A stretch of 54,953 nt of DNA from Mycobacterium sp. (GTDB taxonomy: Bacteria; Actinomycetota; Actinomycetes; Mycobacteriales; Mycobacteriaceae): NCBI GenBank assembly GCA_025965895.1, contig JAOPWC010000018.1, positions 1 through 54,953 on the forward strand, in the 5' to 3' direction. The notes below the pieces were generated by a model. The model was not told the DNA's origin. It ran no database searches and worked only from the letters and a program-made list of their open reading frames with translations. Of the stretch, positions 16,493-24,082 are shown piece after piece. Position numbers and translations under genes: made by a program. The stretch's first letter is position 1; each line of letters starts with the position of its first letter.

Positions 16493-17611
16493 TCAGGTCA
16501 GCAGTGCGCCGGTGCCGAGGTCCGAGTAGGCCTCGGCGAACCGGCCGAGCACCGCGCTGACGACCTCCACTGAGTACATCTGGTCGGGCGTAATCGCCCA
16601 CATGCAGAAGCCCCATGCCGGGCTCTGCCGGTACGCGGTCCACATGTCGACCCGGTCGGGCACTGACGCCACACCGGCGTCGAGCAGTCGACCCCGGTAG
16701 TTGTCCAGGAGTTCCCGTTCGTGGGTCCGGCGTTCGTGCGGCGGCAGCGCGCCGATCAACGCGTACCCGACGTCGTGCGACCAGGAACCACGCCGAACCA
16801 GTTGCCAGTCAAGGACACCCATCCGGGCATCGGGCAGCATGTAGGTGTTGTGGGGGTGTGGATCGCCGTGCAGCAGCGTGATGGGGTCGCGGGCGACGTT
16901 CTCCTGGAGCCTCCAGAATGCTGCTTCCATCCCATCCATATCGGTACCCGCGGCGTCGAGAAGCTCCTTCTTGTACGGGATGTCCAGGAACGCGCGGATG
17001 ATCGTAAAGCCGTTGGCGCGCAGGAAGCCTGCAAATCCGCCTGTGACGGGATGCTGCAGCCACGACAGATCGCCGCCCTCCGTCAGCCGCGGGCTGCCCC
17101 AGAACGGCGCGTGCACCTGACTCAAGGTGTATAGCAGCTCATCGACCTGCTCGACGAGAAGACCCGCCACCGCATCAGGAACCTCTGCGCCGCGCAATGT
17201 GATGTCCTCGCCAATGATGAGAAACTGCGACGGACCGTCGAGATGCTCGGCGAAGTACGTCGTCATGGTGTCGACGTCCAGATCCGCGCGCAGGTCCCGG
17301 TAGAACCTCGTCTCGTCGTCGAGCAGCACCGTTCCGCCGCCGCCTTCAGAGAGCGACACGTCGACGGCCTCCGGCAGGTCGTGCACCGTGCTCAATTGCG
17401 TCTTCACGAAAAGGCGCCCCGGCAGCGGCGTGTCGGGATCGGCGTAGTCGACGTCGAGGTGCAGATGCGACGTGGTGCCCTGCCAGGTACGCAGCACGGT
17501 GACGTCGGTGACCGTCACTTCGGGATGGAGGCGGCGCAGCAGCGCCGTCAACACGTCAGGCGTTACGTCCTGCGGGGAGCGCAGAATCAACGGCAGGGCT
17601 TGGCTGGTCAT
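16493..17611 (-). CDS. APH/choline-kinase-like phosphotransferase
   Basis: A 372-residue protein of the aminoglycoside-phosphotransferase fold. The N-lobe lysine is Lys70 (LFVK) with a candidate Glu100. The Brenner-type catalytic loop is LLHGDPHPHN (Asp250, Asn255), and the metal-binding Asp is in GVLDWQ (Asp268). In mycobacterial catabolic clusters this fold is not usually antibiotic resistance. In Pseudomonas LvaA and in human ACAD10/ACAD11 it phosphorylates a hydroxyl on a 4-hydroxyacyl-CoA before an acyl-CoA-dehydrogenase-like enzyme removes the phosphate. An acyl-CoA dehydrogenase gene lies upstream on the same strand. A 22-base perfect palindrome sits 27 bases before its ATG (17611). 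Confidence 0.85.
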   Translation of the reverse strand: MTSQALPLILRSPQDVTPDVLTALLRRLHPEVTVTDVTVLRTWQGTTSHLHLDVDYADPDTPLPGRLFVKTQLSTVHDLPEAVDVSLSEGGGGTVLLDDETRFYRDLRADLDVDTMTTYFAEHLDGPSQFLIIGEDITLRGAEVPDAVAGLLVEQVDELLYTLSQVHAPFWGSPRLTEGGDLSWLQHPVTGGFAGFLRANGFTIIRAFLDIPYKKELLDAAGTDMDGMEAAFWRLQENVARDPITLLHGDPHPHNTYMLPDARMGVLDWQLVRRGSWSHDVGYALIGALPPHERRTHERELLDNYRGRLLDAGVASVPDRVDMWTAYRQSPAWGFCMWAITPDQMYSVEVVSAVLGRFAEAYSDLGTGALLT

Positions 17612-17637
17612 CGCACATCCTTCACGCCAAAAAACTT

Positions 17638-17659
17638 ATGTGACAGTCGACTGTCACAT
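17638..17659. promoter_or_regulatory. TetR-type operator copy 6 (perfect 22-base palindrome)
   Basis: The core TGACAGTCGACTGTCA (17641-17656) is extended symmetrically by three bases on each side (ATG/CAT), making this the most perfect copy in the window. It lies between the end of the Zn-ribbon DUF35 gene and the start of the APH kinase gene, so the kinase can be repressed independently of genes upstream on the same strand. Confidence 0.85.
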
Positions 17660-17689
17660 TAGCATCGGCGAACCGCGCAATCCGCCCGA

Positions 17690-18160
17690 TTACCCAGACA
17701 ATGGGCGAAACAGCGGCAGCCACACCCGGCTGTTCTCGTCGCCCGACGGCGCCGTCCAGTCCTCGAAGAACACGTCAACCTCCAAGCCGACATGCATGTC
17801 TTCAACCGAAACGTCAACCACATTGGTGATGAGGCGGACATCGGGCTCATCGGTGAGTTCCACCATCGCAACGATGTACGGCGGCTCGAGACCGCCAATC
17901 CACGGTTGGCGGTTCACGGTGAAAGCTGCGACGGTGGCCCGGCCGGAAACCGGTTCGGGCGCGACCTCGGTGCTGCGGCAGCGCCAGCACGCCGGTTCGG
18001 GCGGATGGAAGAAGTGCCCGCAATGGTGGCAGCGGTTAATCAGCAGTTCCCCACGCTGGCCGCCGGTCCAGAACGCTTTCGACTCGGCAGTGGGGCTCGG
18101 CGCCAATCGCGTCTGCGGCCGGTGATACGTCGAACCGGCGGCCGGACTTTCAGTCGTCAT
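17690..18160 (-). CDS. DUF35 OB-fold protein with intact zinc ribbon
   Basis: A 156-residue acyl-CoA-associated OB-fold protein from ATG 18160 behind GAGGAGG. The rubredoxin-like ribbon is complete, CHHCGHFFHPPEPACWRC, followed by an OB fold (ATVAAFTVNRQPW, PPYIVAMVELTDEPDVRLIT). DUF35 proteins normally pair with a thiolase; the only thiolase in the window already overlaps another DUF35 gene, so this one may pair with it too or with a distant thiolase. It lies 45 bp downstream of an acyl-CoA dehydrogenase gene and is probably cotranscribed with it. Confidence 0.87.
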   Translation of the reverse strand: MTTESPAAGSTYHRPQTRLAPSPTAESKAFWTGGQRGELLINRCHHCGHFFHPPEPACWRCRSTEVAPEPVSGRATVAAFTVNRQPWIGGLEPPYIVAMVELTDEPDVRLITNVVDVSVEDMHVGLEVDVFFEDWTAPSGDENSRVWLPLFRPLSG

Positions 18161-18205
18161 GCGCGTCAACCTCCTCAATGGACCTTCCCCGACCAGTCGA
18201 TCCCA

Positions 18206-19345
18206 TCATTGGGTAAGGGAGCGGCTGATGACCAGGCGCTGGATCTGGTTGGTGCCCTCGAAGATCTGCGTGATCTTCGCTTCCCGCATGTATCGCTCGA
18301 CGCGGTAATCCCGGGTGTACCCGTAGCCGCCGAACACCTGCACGGCATCCGTCGTCACTTTCATCGCGGCATCGGTGGCGACGAGCTTGGCGATGGAGGC
18401 GTTGCGGGAGTAGGGCAGCCCGGCATCGCGGCGACGGGCCGCGTCGAGGTAGGTCGCACGCGAAGATTGCACAGCGGCAGCCATATCGGCGAGGACGAAA
18501 CCTAGCCCTTGATGGTCGATGATCTTCCTGCCAAAGGTGGTGCGTTGCTGCGCGTAGTCAACCGCTTCGTCGAGTGCGGCCTGTGCCAGGCCGACGGCCA
18601 CTGCCGCGATGCCCAGACGGCCGGAGTCCAATGCGCTGAACGCTATCTGCAAGCCGTCCCCTTCTGCACCGATCCGTCGTTCGGCGGGGACGAAGGCGTC
18701 GTCGTAGTGTGCGCATGTGGTGGGCACCCCGTGCAGGCCCATCTTGTCCTCGGGCTTGCCGAATGTCACACCGGCGGTGCCATCAGGAACCAGGAAGCAC
18801 GAGACGCCGCGGGACCCGTCGCCGGTGCGGGCGAACAGATTGTAGAAGTCAGCGATGCCGCCGTGGGTAATCCAGGCCTTCTCGCCGTTGGCGAGGTAGC
18901 CGCCCTCGATAGGGGTTGCCTTACATACGATTGCGGCGGCGTCGGAGCCCGCCTGTGGTTCAGACAGGCTGTAGGCGCCGATCGTCTGGCCGCCGAGCAT
19001 CGTCGGCAGCCACTTGTGCTTCTGCTCATCTGTGCCGAAGTTCATCAACGGGTGGCAGGAGAGAACGTGGACGCTGACTGCCACAGCCACGGCAGCCCAC
19101 CGCGCGGCGATCTCTTCCAGCGCCTGCAGATACACCTCGTAGGGTTGGCCGCCGCCGCCCCAGTCCTCCGGGTACGGGAGGCTCAGCAGGCCGGCCTCAC
19201 CGAGCGTCGCGAACACACCCTCGGGGTAGGTGCCGGATCTTTCGTGAATGTCCACGATCGGGTTGAGGACTTTGTCGGCAACGTCACGGCTGAGCTGTAT
19301 CAGGTCGCGGGCTTCCTCAGTGGGTAGCAAACGATCTACGGGCAC
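18206..19345 (-). CDS. Acyl-CoA dehydrogenase (single domain)
   Basis: A 379-residue FadE-type flavoprotein starting at GTG 19345 behind GGGAGA; the frame continues upstream into the promoter without family resemblance. Signatures are GAYSLSEPQAGSDAAAI, the GEKAWITHGG block, YAQQRTTFGRKI, VFGGYGYTRDYRVERYMREA and IFEGTNQIQR with the MCAD-type catalytic Glu363. All usual residues are present, unlike the second module of the 719-residue FadE. Divergent from a TetR gene across a 97-bp region with four AGTACT boxes, so probably controlled by that regulator. With the APH kinase downstream it suggests a kinase/dehydrogenase pair for hydroxyacyl-CoA substrates. Confidence 0.92.
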   Translation of the reverse strand: MPVDRLLPTEEARDLIQLSRDVADKVLNPIVDIHERSGTYPEGVFATLGEAGLLSLPYPEDWGGGGQPYEVYLQALEEIAARWAAVAVAVSVHVLSCHPLMNFGTDEQKHKWLPTMLGGQTIGAYSLSEPQAGSDAAAIVCKATPIEGGYLANGEKAWITHGGIADFYNLFARTGDGSRGVSCFLVPDGTAGVTFGKPEDKMGLHGVPTTCAHYDDAFVPAERRIGAEGDGLQIAFSALDSGRLGIAAVAVGLAQAALDEAVDYAQQRTTFGRKIIDHQGLGFVLADMAAAVQSSRATYLDAARRRDAGLPYSRNASIAKLVATDAAMKVTTDAVQVFGGYGYTRDYRVERYMREAKITQIFEGTNQIQRLVISRSLTQ

Positions 19346-19370
19346 GGTTCTCCCAGCGAAGAAACGGTTG

Positions 19371-19434
19371 ACAGTACTGTGTTTACGTCTTCGAGTACTG
19401 CTACTGACAGTACTACAGCGCACTTCGCAGTACT
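19371..19434. promoter_or_regulatory. Four AGTACT boxes in the divergent FadE/TetR promoter region
   Basis: The hexamer AGTACT occurs at 19373, 19394, 19409 and 19429 within 62 bases; the first is the core of the perfect palindrome ACAGTACTGT (19371-19380). Two of the intervals are 21 and 20 bases (about two helical turns) and one is 15. The boxes lie between the GTG of the acyl-CoA dehydrogenase (19345) and the GTG of the TetR gene (19443), the expected place for autoregulatory operators. Sequence differs from the TGACAGTCGACTGTCA set, pointing to a second regulator. Confidence 0.7.
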
Positions 19435-19442
19435 ATCAGGCG

Positions 19443-20027
19443 GTGCCCCAGCCCCCGACCCCTGAGTTGAGAACCCGACGTCGCGCGGAGCTCTTCGACG
19501 CGCTGGTCGACCTCTTTCTCGTCGAAGGATTCGCCCGGCTGACCCTCGACGACTTTGCGTCGCGCCTGCGGTGCTCGAAGTCCACGCTCTACGCGCTGGC
19601 CGCCAGCAAGGAGCAGTTGGTGACGGCTGCCGCTGTGCATTTCTTCCGACGGGCGGCCGAGGACGTCGAAAAGCGCGTGGCAGCAGTCTCCGGCGCGCGT
19701 GCGCGGATCATCGCGTACTTATTGGCGGTGGATGCCGCGCTATCTGCGGCATCGGACCGGTTCATGGCCGACCTGGACGCGTTTCCGCCGGCTCGTGCCG
19801 TGTATGAAACCAACACCCGTATCGCCGCCGATCGCGTACGGCAGCTCATTTCCGACGGTGTGGCGGCGGGGGAGTTTCGCGATGTGCACGCCGCTTTCGC
19901 TGCCGATCTCGCGAGCACGATGATGGTCCGGATCCAACAAGGTGGCGTGCGGGTCAACACCGGTCTTGATGATGCCCGCGCGTATGGCGAGCTGGCCGCT
20001 ATTCTCACCGCCGGCATCAGCGCCTGA
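19443..20027 (+). CDS. TetR-family regulator divergent from acyl-CoA dehydrogenase
   Basis: A 194-residue TetR protein from GTG 19443. The helix-turn-helix is in RRAELFDALVDLFLVEGFAR followed by LTLDDFASRLRCSKSTLYAL; the C-terminal half is helical. It starts only 9 bases after the last AGTACT box with no strong ribosome site, so it may be translated from a nearly leaderless mRNA. It probably represses itself and the divergent FadE gene through the AGTACT boxes. Two short hairpins follow the stop. Confidence 0.88.
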   Translation: MPQPPTPELRTRRRAELFDALVDLFLVEGFARLTLDDFASRLRCSKSTLYALAASKEQLVTAAAVHFFRRAAEDVEKRVAAVSGARARIIAYLLAVDAALSAASDRFMADLDAFPPARAVYETNTRIAADRVRQLISDGVAAGEFRDVHAAFAADLASTMMVRIQQGGVRVNTGLDDARAYGELAAILTAGISA

Positions 20028-20038
20028 GTGATGACGTC

Positions 20039-20076
20039 GATGCCGCGTCGGCATCTCGACAAGCGCGCAGTGCGCT
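20039..20076 (+). terminator. Tandem hairpins after the TetR gene
   Basis: GATGCCG/CGGCATC around a CGT loop (20039-20055) and AGCGC/GCGCT around GCAGT (20062-20076), starting 12 bases after the stop. There is no T-run, which is common for mycobacterial intrinsic terminators. The call is by structure only. Confidence 0.4.
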
Positions 20077-20192
20077 GATACTGTCGCCGCAATCAGTCGC
20101 ATATGTGAGTCGGTGCGCGATTATAATCGCATCTGGGCACGGTTCGCGACATATGCACGGTGCGCCGCCCACAGCAATTCCGAGGGGGTCTC

Positions 20193-21421
20193 ATGCACAA
20201 ACCCATGTCGGGCGTCCGTGTCCTCGAAGTCGCCCAGTTCACGTTCGTGCCGTCGGCGGGCGCCGTGCTCGCAGACTGGGGAGCCGACGTCATCAAGATC
20301 GAGAACCCGGTCACCGGCGACGCCCAGCGCGGGCTGGTCTCCGTTTTGGGCCGCTCCGCAGGCAAACCGGGATCGTCCTTCTCGCCGATCATGGAGGGAC
20401 CTAACCGCGGCAAGCGCAGCATCGGGTTATCGCTGACTGCCTCCGAAGCGAGGACGGTGCTGGAGGAACTCATCAGGCGTAGCGACGTCTTCCTGACGAA
20501 CTATCTGCCCGGCGCACGCGCCAAACTCAAGATCGACGTCGACAATGTCCGGCGAATCAATCCCGACATCATCTATGTCGCCGGAAGCGGCTTCGGCACT
20601 CAAGGACCCGACCGCGACGCCGGTGCCTACGACGCCACCGCCTTCTGGGCGCGTGGTGGCAGCGCCACGGGGTTACACCCGCTGACGCCGAAGTACCCGC
20701 GTACATGCCCGCGGGGGCCTACGGCGACAACATCGGCGGCATCACGATCGCGGGCGCCGTCGCGGCTGCGCTGTACGGCAGGCGGGCGACGGGGGAGTCC
20801 TCGGTTATCGACGTGTCGCTGTTGGCGGTAGGAGCCTGGACCACTCAATTCAGCGTCAATTTGGCGATGCTCTACGGCGGCCCGCTGCCCAAGGTCGACC
20901 GTCGCACGCAGGCGCCCGGTAATCCGCTGACTGGGGCATACCGATCCGCGGACGGCCGGTTCATTCAGTTGTCGATGCTGCAGCCCACGCGTTACTGGCC
21001 GGAGTTCTGCCGGTTGTTCGGACTCGACGAGGCCGCCGTCGACGAGAGATTCGCCTCGCTCGACTCGCTGGCGGAGCACGCCGATGCCGCGGTGGACATC
21101 GTCAGCAGGGCCATCGGCTCGCGCACCTTGGCGGAATGCCAGCGGCTTCTGAACCAGTCCAACGGTCAGTGGGCGCCGGTACAGGACGCATGGGACCTTG
21201 CCAACGACGAATCGTTGACGGCCAACGGTCGGATCGTCGACGTTGTGGACGCGGACGGCGCGACGCAGAAGTTGGTGGCCAATCCGGTGAAGTTCGACGC
21301 CGAGGACCTCACGCTGACCCGGGCGCCGCAGTTCGCAGAGCACACCGACGACATCCTGCGCGAACTGGGCCTCAGTGACGACGAACTCATCGAATTGAAG
21401 ATCGCCGGCGCGGTCACCTAG
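20193..21421 (+). pseudogene. CaiB/BaiF family III CoA-transferase interrupted by one frameshift
   Basis: The first part starts at ATG 20193 after GAGGGGG and reads SGVRVLEVAQFTFVPSAGA, GADVIKIENPVTGD, to the catalytic-Asp region GAYDATAFWARGG. Family homology then continues in a different frame from about 20680 (PAYMPAGAYGDNIGGI, RATGESSVIDVSLL, EHTDDILRELGLSDDEL) to 21421. The break is at GGGTTACACCCG (about 20671-20681): one extra A, giving GGGTTAACACCC, restores one open frame of about 410 residues with TGLTPADAEVPAYM across the join. Either a recent inactivating deletion or a base-calling error; nothing else in the gene looks decayed. Would transfer CoA between carboxylic acids. A TetR gene starts 14 bp after it. 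Confidence 0.85.
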
Positions 21422-21435
21422 GAGCCCTCGAGCTG

Positions 21436-22155
21436 ATGACGATCTTGGCCAAGGCCTCACATACAGATAGCAGCGTCCGGGGGCGCCTGATCGGGGCCGC
21501 TGACGCCGAGATCGCCGCCAACGGGATCGGCGCGGTGCAGATGGACGTGATTGCCAAGCGCGCCGGAGTTTCGCGGGCCACGGCATTCCGACAGCTCGGA
21601 AGCATCTCCGAAGTTTTGGTTCAGGTCGCGCTGCTTCGCGCTCGGCACCATGTCGCCCTGGTGGAGGCGCTGATGGCAGAGCGGACCGGAGTGTTCTCCA
21701 AGTTGGAAGCAGCGTTGGTTTATACAGCCAGGGAACTGCCCACCGATCCGGCGATCGCGGCATTGATCGCGCGTCACGCCGCTTCGGTGCACGATCCGCG
21801 CGTTCATGACGTTGCTGCCGGCATCATCGGTCCCGTTCTGGTAGACGGCCAACGACACGGCGAAGTACGCACCGACCTGCAGATGGCCGAGCTTGTCGAC
21901 TTTCTGGTCGAGCAGACTTATTTGGCATCGGAGGAATTGGACCGATCTGAAGACGCGGTCCTCCGCCGATTTCGCCACTTCGTGGTACCGGGTTTGGCGG
22001 CGCGTGACGATCCCGGCGGTGAATTCCGCTCGCACGCACGTGAAGTCGAACATGCACTGGCCGTGGCCTTGGACGCGCTCGGGAACCTGGCGCGGCAATT
22101 GCGCCGGGATCGCGACGGTGATCGAGAGCATCGGTCAAACGTCGGTCGCGGCTAA
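21436..22155 (+). CDS. TetR-family regulator downstream of the CoA-transferase
   Basis: A 239-residue TetR protein from ATG 21436. The helix-turn-helix is in GRLIGAADAEIAANGIGAVQ with MDVIAKRAGVSRATAFRQLG; the rest is helical and ends in a charged Arg/Asp-rich tail. It is on the same strand as the broken CoA-transferase, 14 bp downstream, and could have regulated that gene. Its last 21 bases overlap the tail of a converging acyl-CoA ligase remnant, another sign that this neighbourhood has been rearranged. Confidence 0.87.
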   Translation: MTILAKASHTDSSVRGRLIGAADAEIAANGIGAVQMDVIAKRAGVSRATAFRQLGSISEVLVQVALLRARHHVALVEALMAERTGVFSKLEAALVYTARELPTDPAIAALIARHAASVHDPRVHDVAAGIIGPVLVDGQRHGEVRTDLQMAELVDFLVEQTYLASEELDRSEDAVLRRFRHFVVPGLAARDDPGGEFRSHAREVEHALAVALDALGNLARQLRRDRDGDREHRSNVGRG

Positions 22156-22710
22156 TTGTGTCGTTTGGCGATCGAGGTGTGATTTCAGCAGCGACGCGCG
22201 GATGACCTTGCCGGCACTGTTCAAGGGCAGGGCCGCAAGGTCATACCAGTAGGTCGGCACCTTGTAGCCGGCGAGGCGGGCGCGGGTGAACGAGCGCAAC
22301 TCTTTGGCTCTTGGCGGATGTCTCGTATCGGTGGCCACGATGAATGCGGCGAGGGTTTCACCGAGCCGGGGATCAGGAACGCCGACCAAGCCCGCAGCGG
22401 CCACACCAAGGTGCGTGGTGAGCACATACTCGACTTCCAGCGGGTAGACGTTCTCCCCGCCGCGGACCACCATGTCGTAGGGCGGCGGCCGGACAAGTGC
22501 AGGTACCCGTTGGAGTCGAAAGTGCCCAAATCGCCGGTGGGCAGCCAGCCGTCGCCGGCTTGGGACGAAAGGTGGGCAGCGGCTGCGTGCACTTCGCCGA
22601 CTCCCCTGCTGTCCGGTTGGTCGATGCGCAACTTTAGCCCGGGAACGGGCCGGCCGACGGTGCTCAGCAGCTCGGGATCGGCAGCTGCGGCTCGCCGGTG
22701 ATCGTCTGGC
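22135..22710 (-). pseudogene. C-terminal remnant of an acyl-CoA ligase (FadD type), frameshifted
   Basis: Reading leftwards, one frame gives ELLSTVGRPVPGLKLRID then GDGWLPTGDLGTFDSNGYLH (ligase motif with the ribose-binding Asp). Homology then moves to another frame, DMVVRGGENVYPLEVEYVL, VGVPDPRLGETLAAFIV and LPLNSAGKVIRASL with the catalytic Lys region. The frameshift is in the GGCGGCGGCC run at 22481-22490. The N-terminal 300 or so residues, including the P-loop, are missing. Non-functional as a ligase. Confidence 0.85.
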
Positions 22711-23183
22711 CCGAGGCACGTGATCGGGCCCGGGTGAACCACTGGCACCAGAGCTGCACACCGCCATCGGAGCGGTCGCAGAGCAGGAAGGCCGGGTGCT
22801 GCTGCGCTGCCGGCCCTATGCGACTTTCGTGACACCGCCGCGACACCTGTATCGCAACGACCAGGAGGAGCCGCTGACCCACTGGGGTCGGCGTCGCTGC
22901 GCTGGGCTGCGCCGGACCCGCCGGGCGCACGGATGATTTCCGATTCGTCGAAATGAAGGCGATTCGACGCCGGACTATGTCGGCGGCCTTGGATCTGATC
23001 ACGCAGCGTCGATGCGCTCGGCGGTCAGATGACGTTCTCGAGTCACGCAAGGGGAACCTCACTGCTCGTGAACATCTTCTTCGGAGCAAGTGATTGACAA
23101 CGGCCTACCGCGTCGGCGCTACTGTGCGCACACCTTGTCAGCCGCAAAGTGCCGCGAACCACCCGAGGCGGCCTGAAGGCCGA
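22711..23183. other. Degenerate intergenic stretch beyond the ligase remnant
   Basis: About 470 bases between the FadD remnant and the TDT transporter stop. I find no sustained homology; the long open frames have low-complexity Arg/Ala-rich content typical of non-coding high-GC frames. It may hold further unrecognisable ligase debris. Confidence 0.4.
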
Positions 23184-23987
23184 TCACATGAAGAGAGAAT
23201 CCTTCTGCGCCTTGATCGGCCCTGTGCTGGGCGGCGGCAGGAACAGGTTGCCCCTCAATCCGCCACGCGTGGTGCGAACGGCCACCAAGATCCACGTGCC
23301 CAACAACCCGACGTAGGCGGCAAGAGCGGCGACCCGGAACGCCGGTAGTCCGGTATGGACCGCCAACTGGGTAGTGCCGGTGACGAAGGTTCCGACGGGG
23401 AAGGTCAAACTCCACCACGTCAGGGCGAATGGCATTCCGCGCCTGAGGGTTCGCGCCGTGAGGGCGGTGGCCAACGCAATCCACAAGACCGCGAAGCCCC
23501 AGGTCGGCACTCCGAACAGGACCGCGAATATTGCCAGCCCGCCGACTGTTCCTGCGCTCCACAGCACCCAGTCAAGGTCGACCGCCACTCGTTCTCCGAT
23601 GAGGTCTTTGCCGACGAGAACCGCCCCCGCTCCGACCGTCAGTAGCGCCATCGGCGCTGCCCCGTAGAAGTGGGCCATTTGCGGGTTCTGAGCATGACTA
23701 CGAGCCACCGTCGGATGCCGTACCCAATGCGCTGCCGTGGCAACGATGAGGACAGCGAGCAGCAGCGCAGCGAAAACCCACACCACGCGTGCGAACATAT
23801 GCAACCCGGGAACCCGCGCGGGCAGCGTCGCCGCCGCGGTGGCCACGATGCCGGTCCCCATGACTGATGCGAACCAGTTCGGGCCGAGATTACCGAGCAC
23901 TTGGCCTGGCGACTCGAGCGAGGACAGCAACCAGGGTTGGTGAGTTGACGAGCTTCGGCCGTGGCTCTTCCCTTGAGTAGGAGCCAT
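23184..23987 (-). CDS. TDT/SLAC1-type anion transporter with an internal in-frame deletion
   Basis: A 267-residue membrane protein starting at ATG 23987. Family blocks are recognisable: LGPNWFASVMGTGIVA at the start, MAHFYGAAPMALLTVGAGAV, then PTWGFAVLWIALATALTART and LTWWSLTFPVGTFVTGT near the end. TDT (tellurite-resistance/dicarboxylate transporter) proteins usually have ten helices and roughly 330-380 residues; here only about seven hydrophobic spans remain. The expected central blocks between LDWVLWSAGTVGG (about residue 145) and VPTWGFAVLW (about 165) are missing, about 100 residues. The reading frame is intact, so a shortened protein could be made, but its pore would lack central helices. 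Probably a non-functional or altered transporter. Confidence 0.75.
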   Translation of the reverse strand: MAPTQGKSHGRSSSTHQPWLLSSLESPGQVLGNLGPNWFASVMGTGIVATAAATLPARVPGLHMFARVVWVFAALLLAVLIVATAAHWVRHPTVARSHAQNPQMAHFYGAAPMALLTVGAGAVLVGKDLIGERVAVDLDWVLWSAGTVGGLAIFAVLFGVPTWGFAVLWIALATALTARTLRRGMPFALTWWSLTFPVGTFVTGTTQLAVHTGLPAFRVAALAAYVGLLGTWILVAVRTTRGGLRGNLFLPPPSTGPIKAQKDSLFM

Positions 23988-24082
23988 GTCTTCGCAATCA
24001 GCCGACGGGGGGAGCGGTCGACGTTGACGTTACGGCAGCGATACGAATATCAAGGAAGTATGGCCGGCGTCGTGCGCGGTGT

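Noticed and set aside
16493..17611. Antibiotic-resistance phosphotransferase
   Set aside because: Although the fold is APH, the operator and neighbouring acyl-CoA genes point to catabolism, and the sequence lacks the features of known resistance enzymes.
20627..21763. Leftward 378-codon frame opposite the CoA-transferase
   Set aside because: Low-complexity Arg/Pro-rich product; the opposite strand carries clear CaiB homology.
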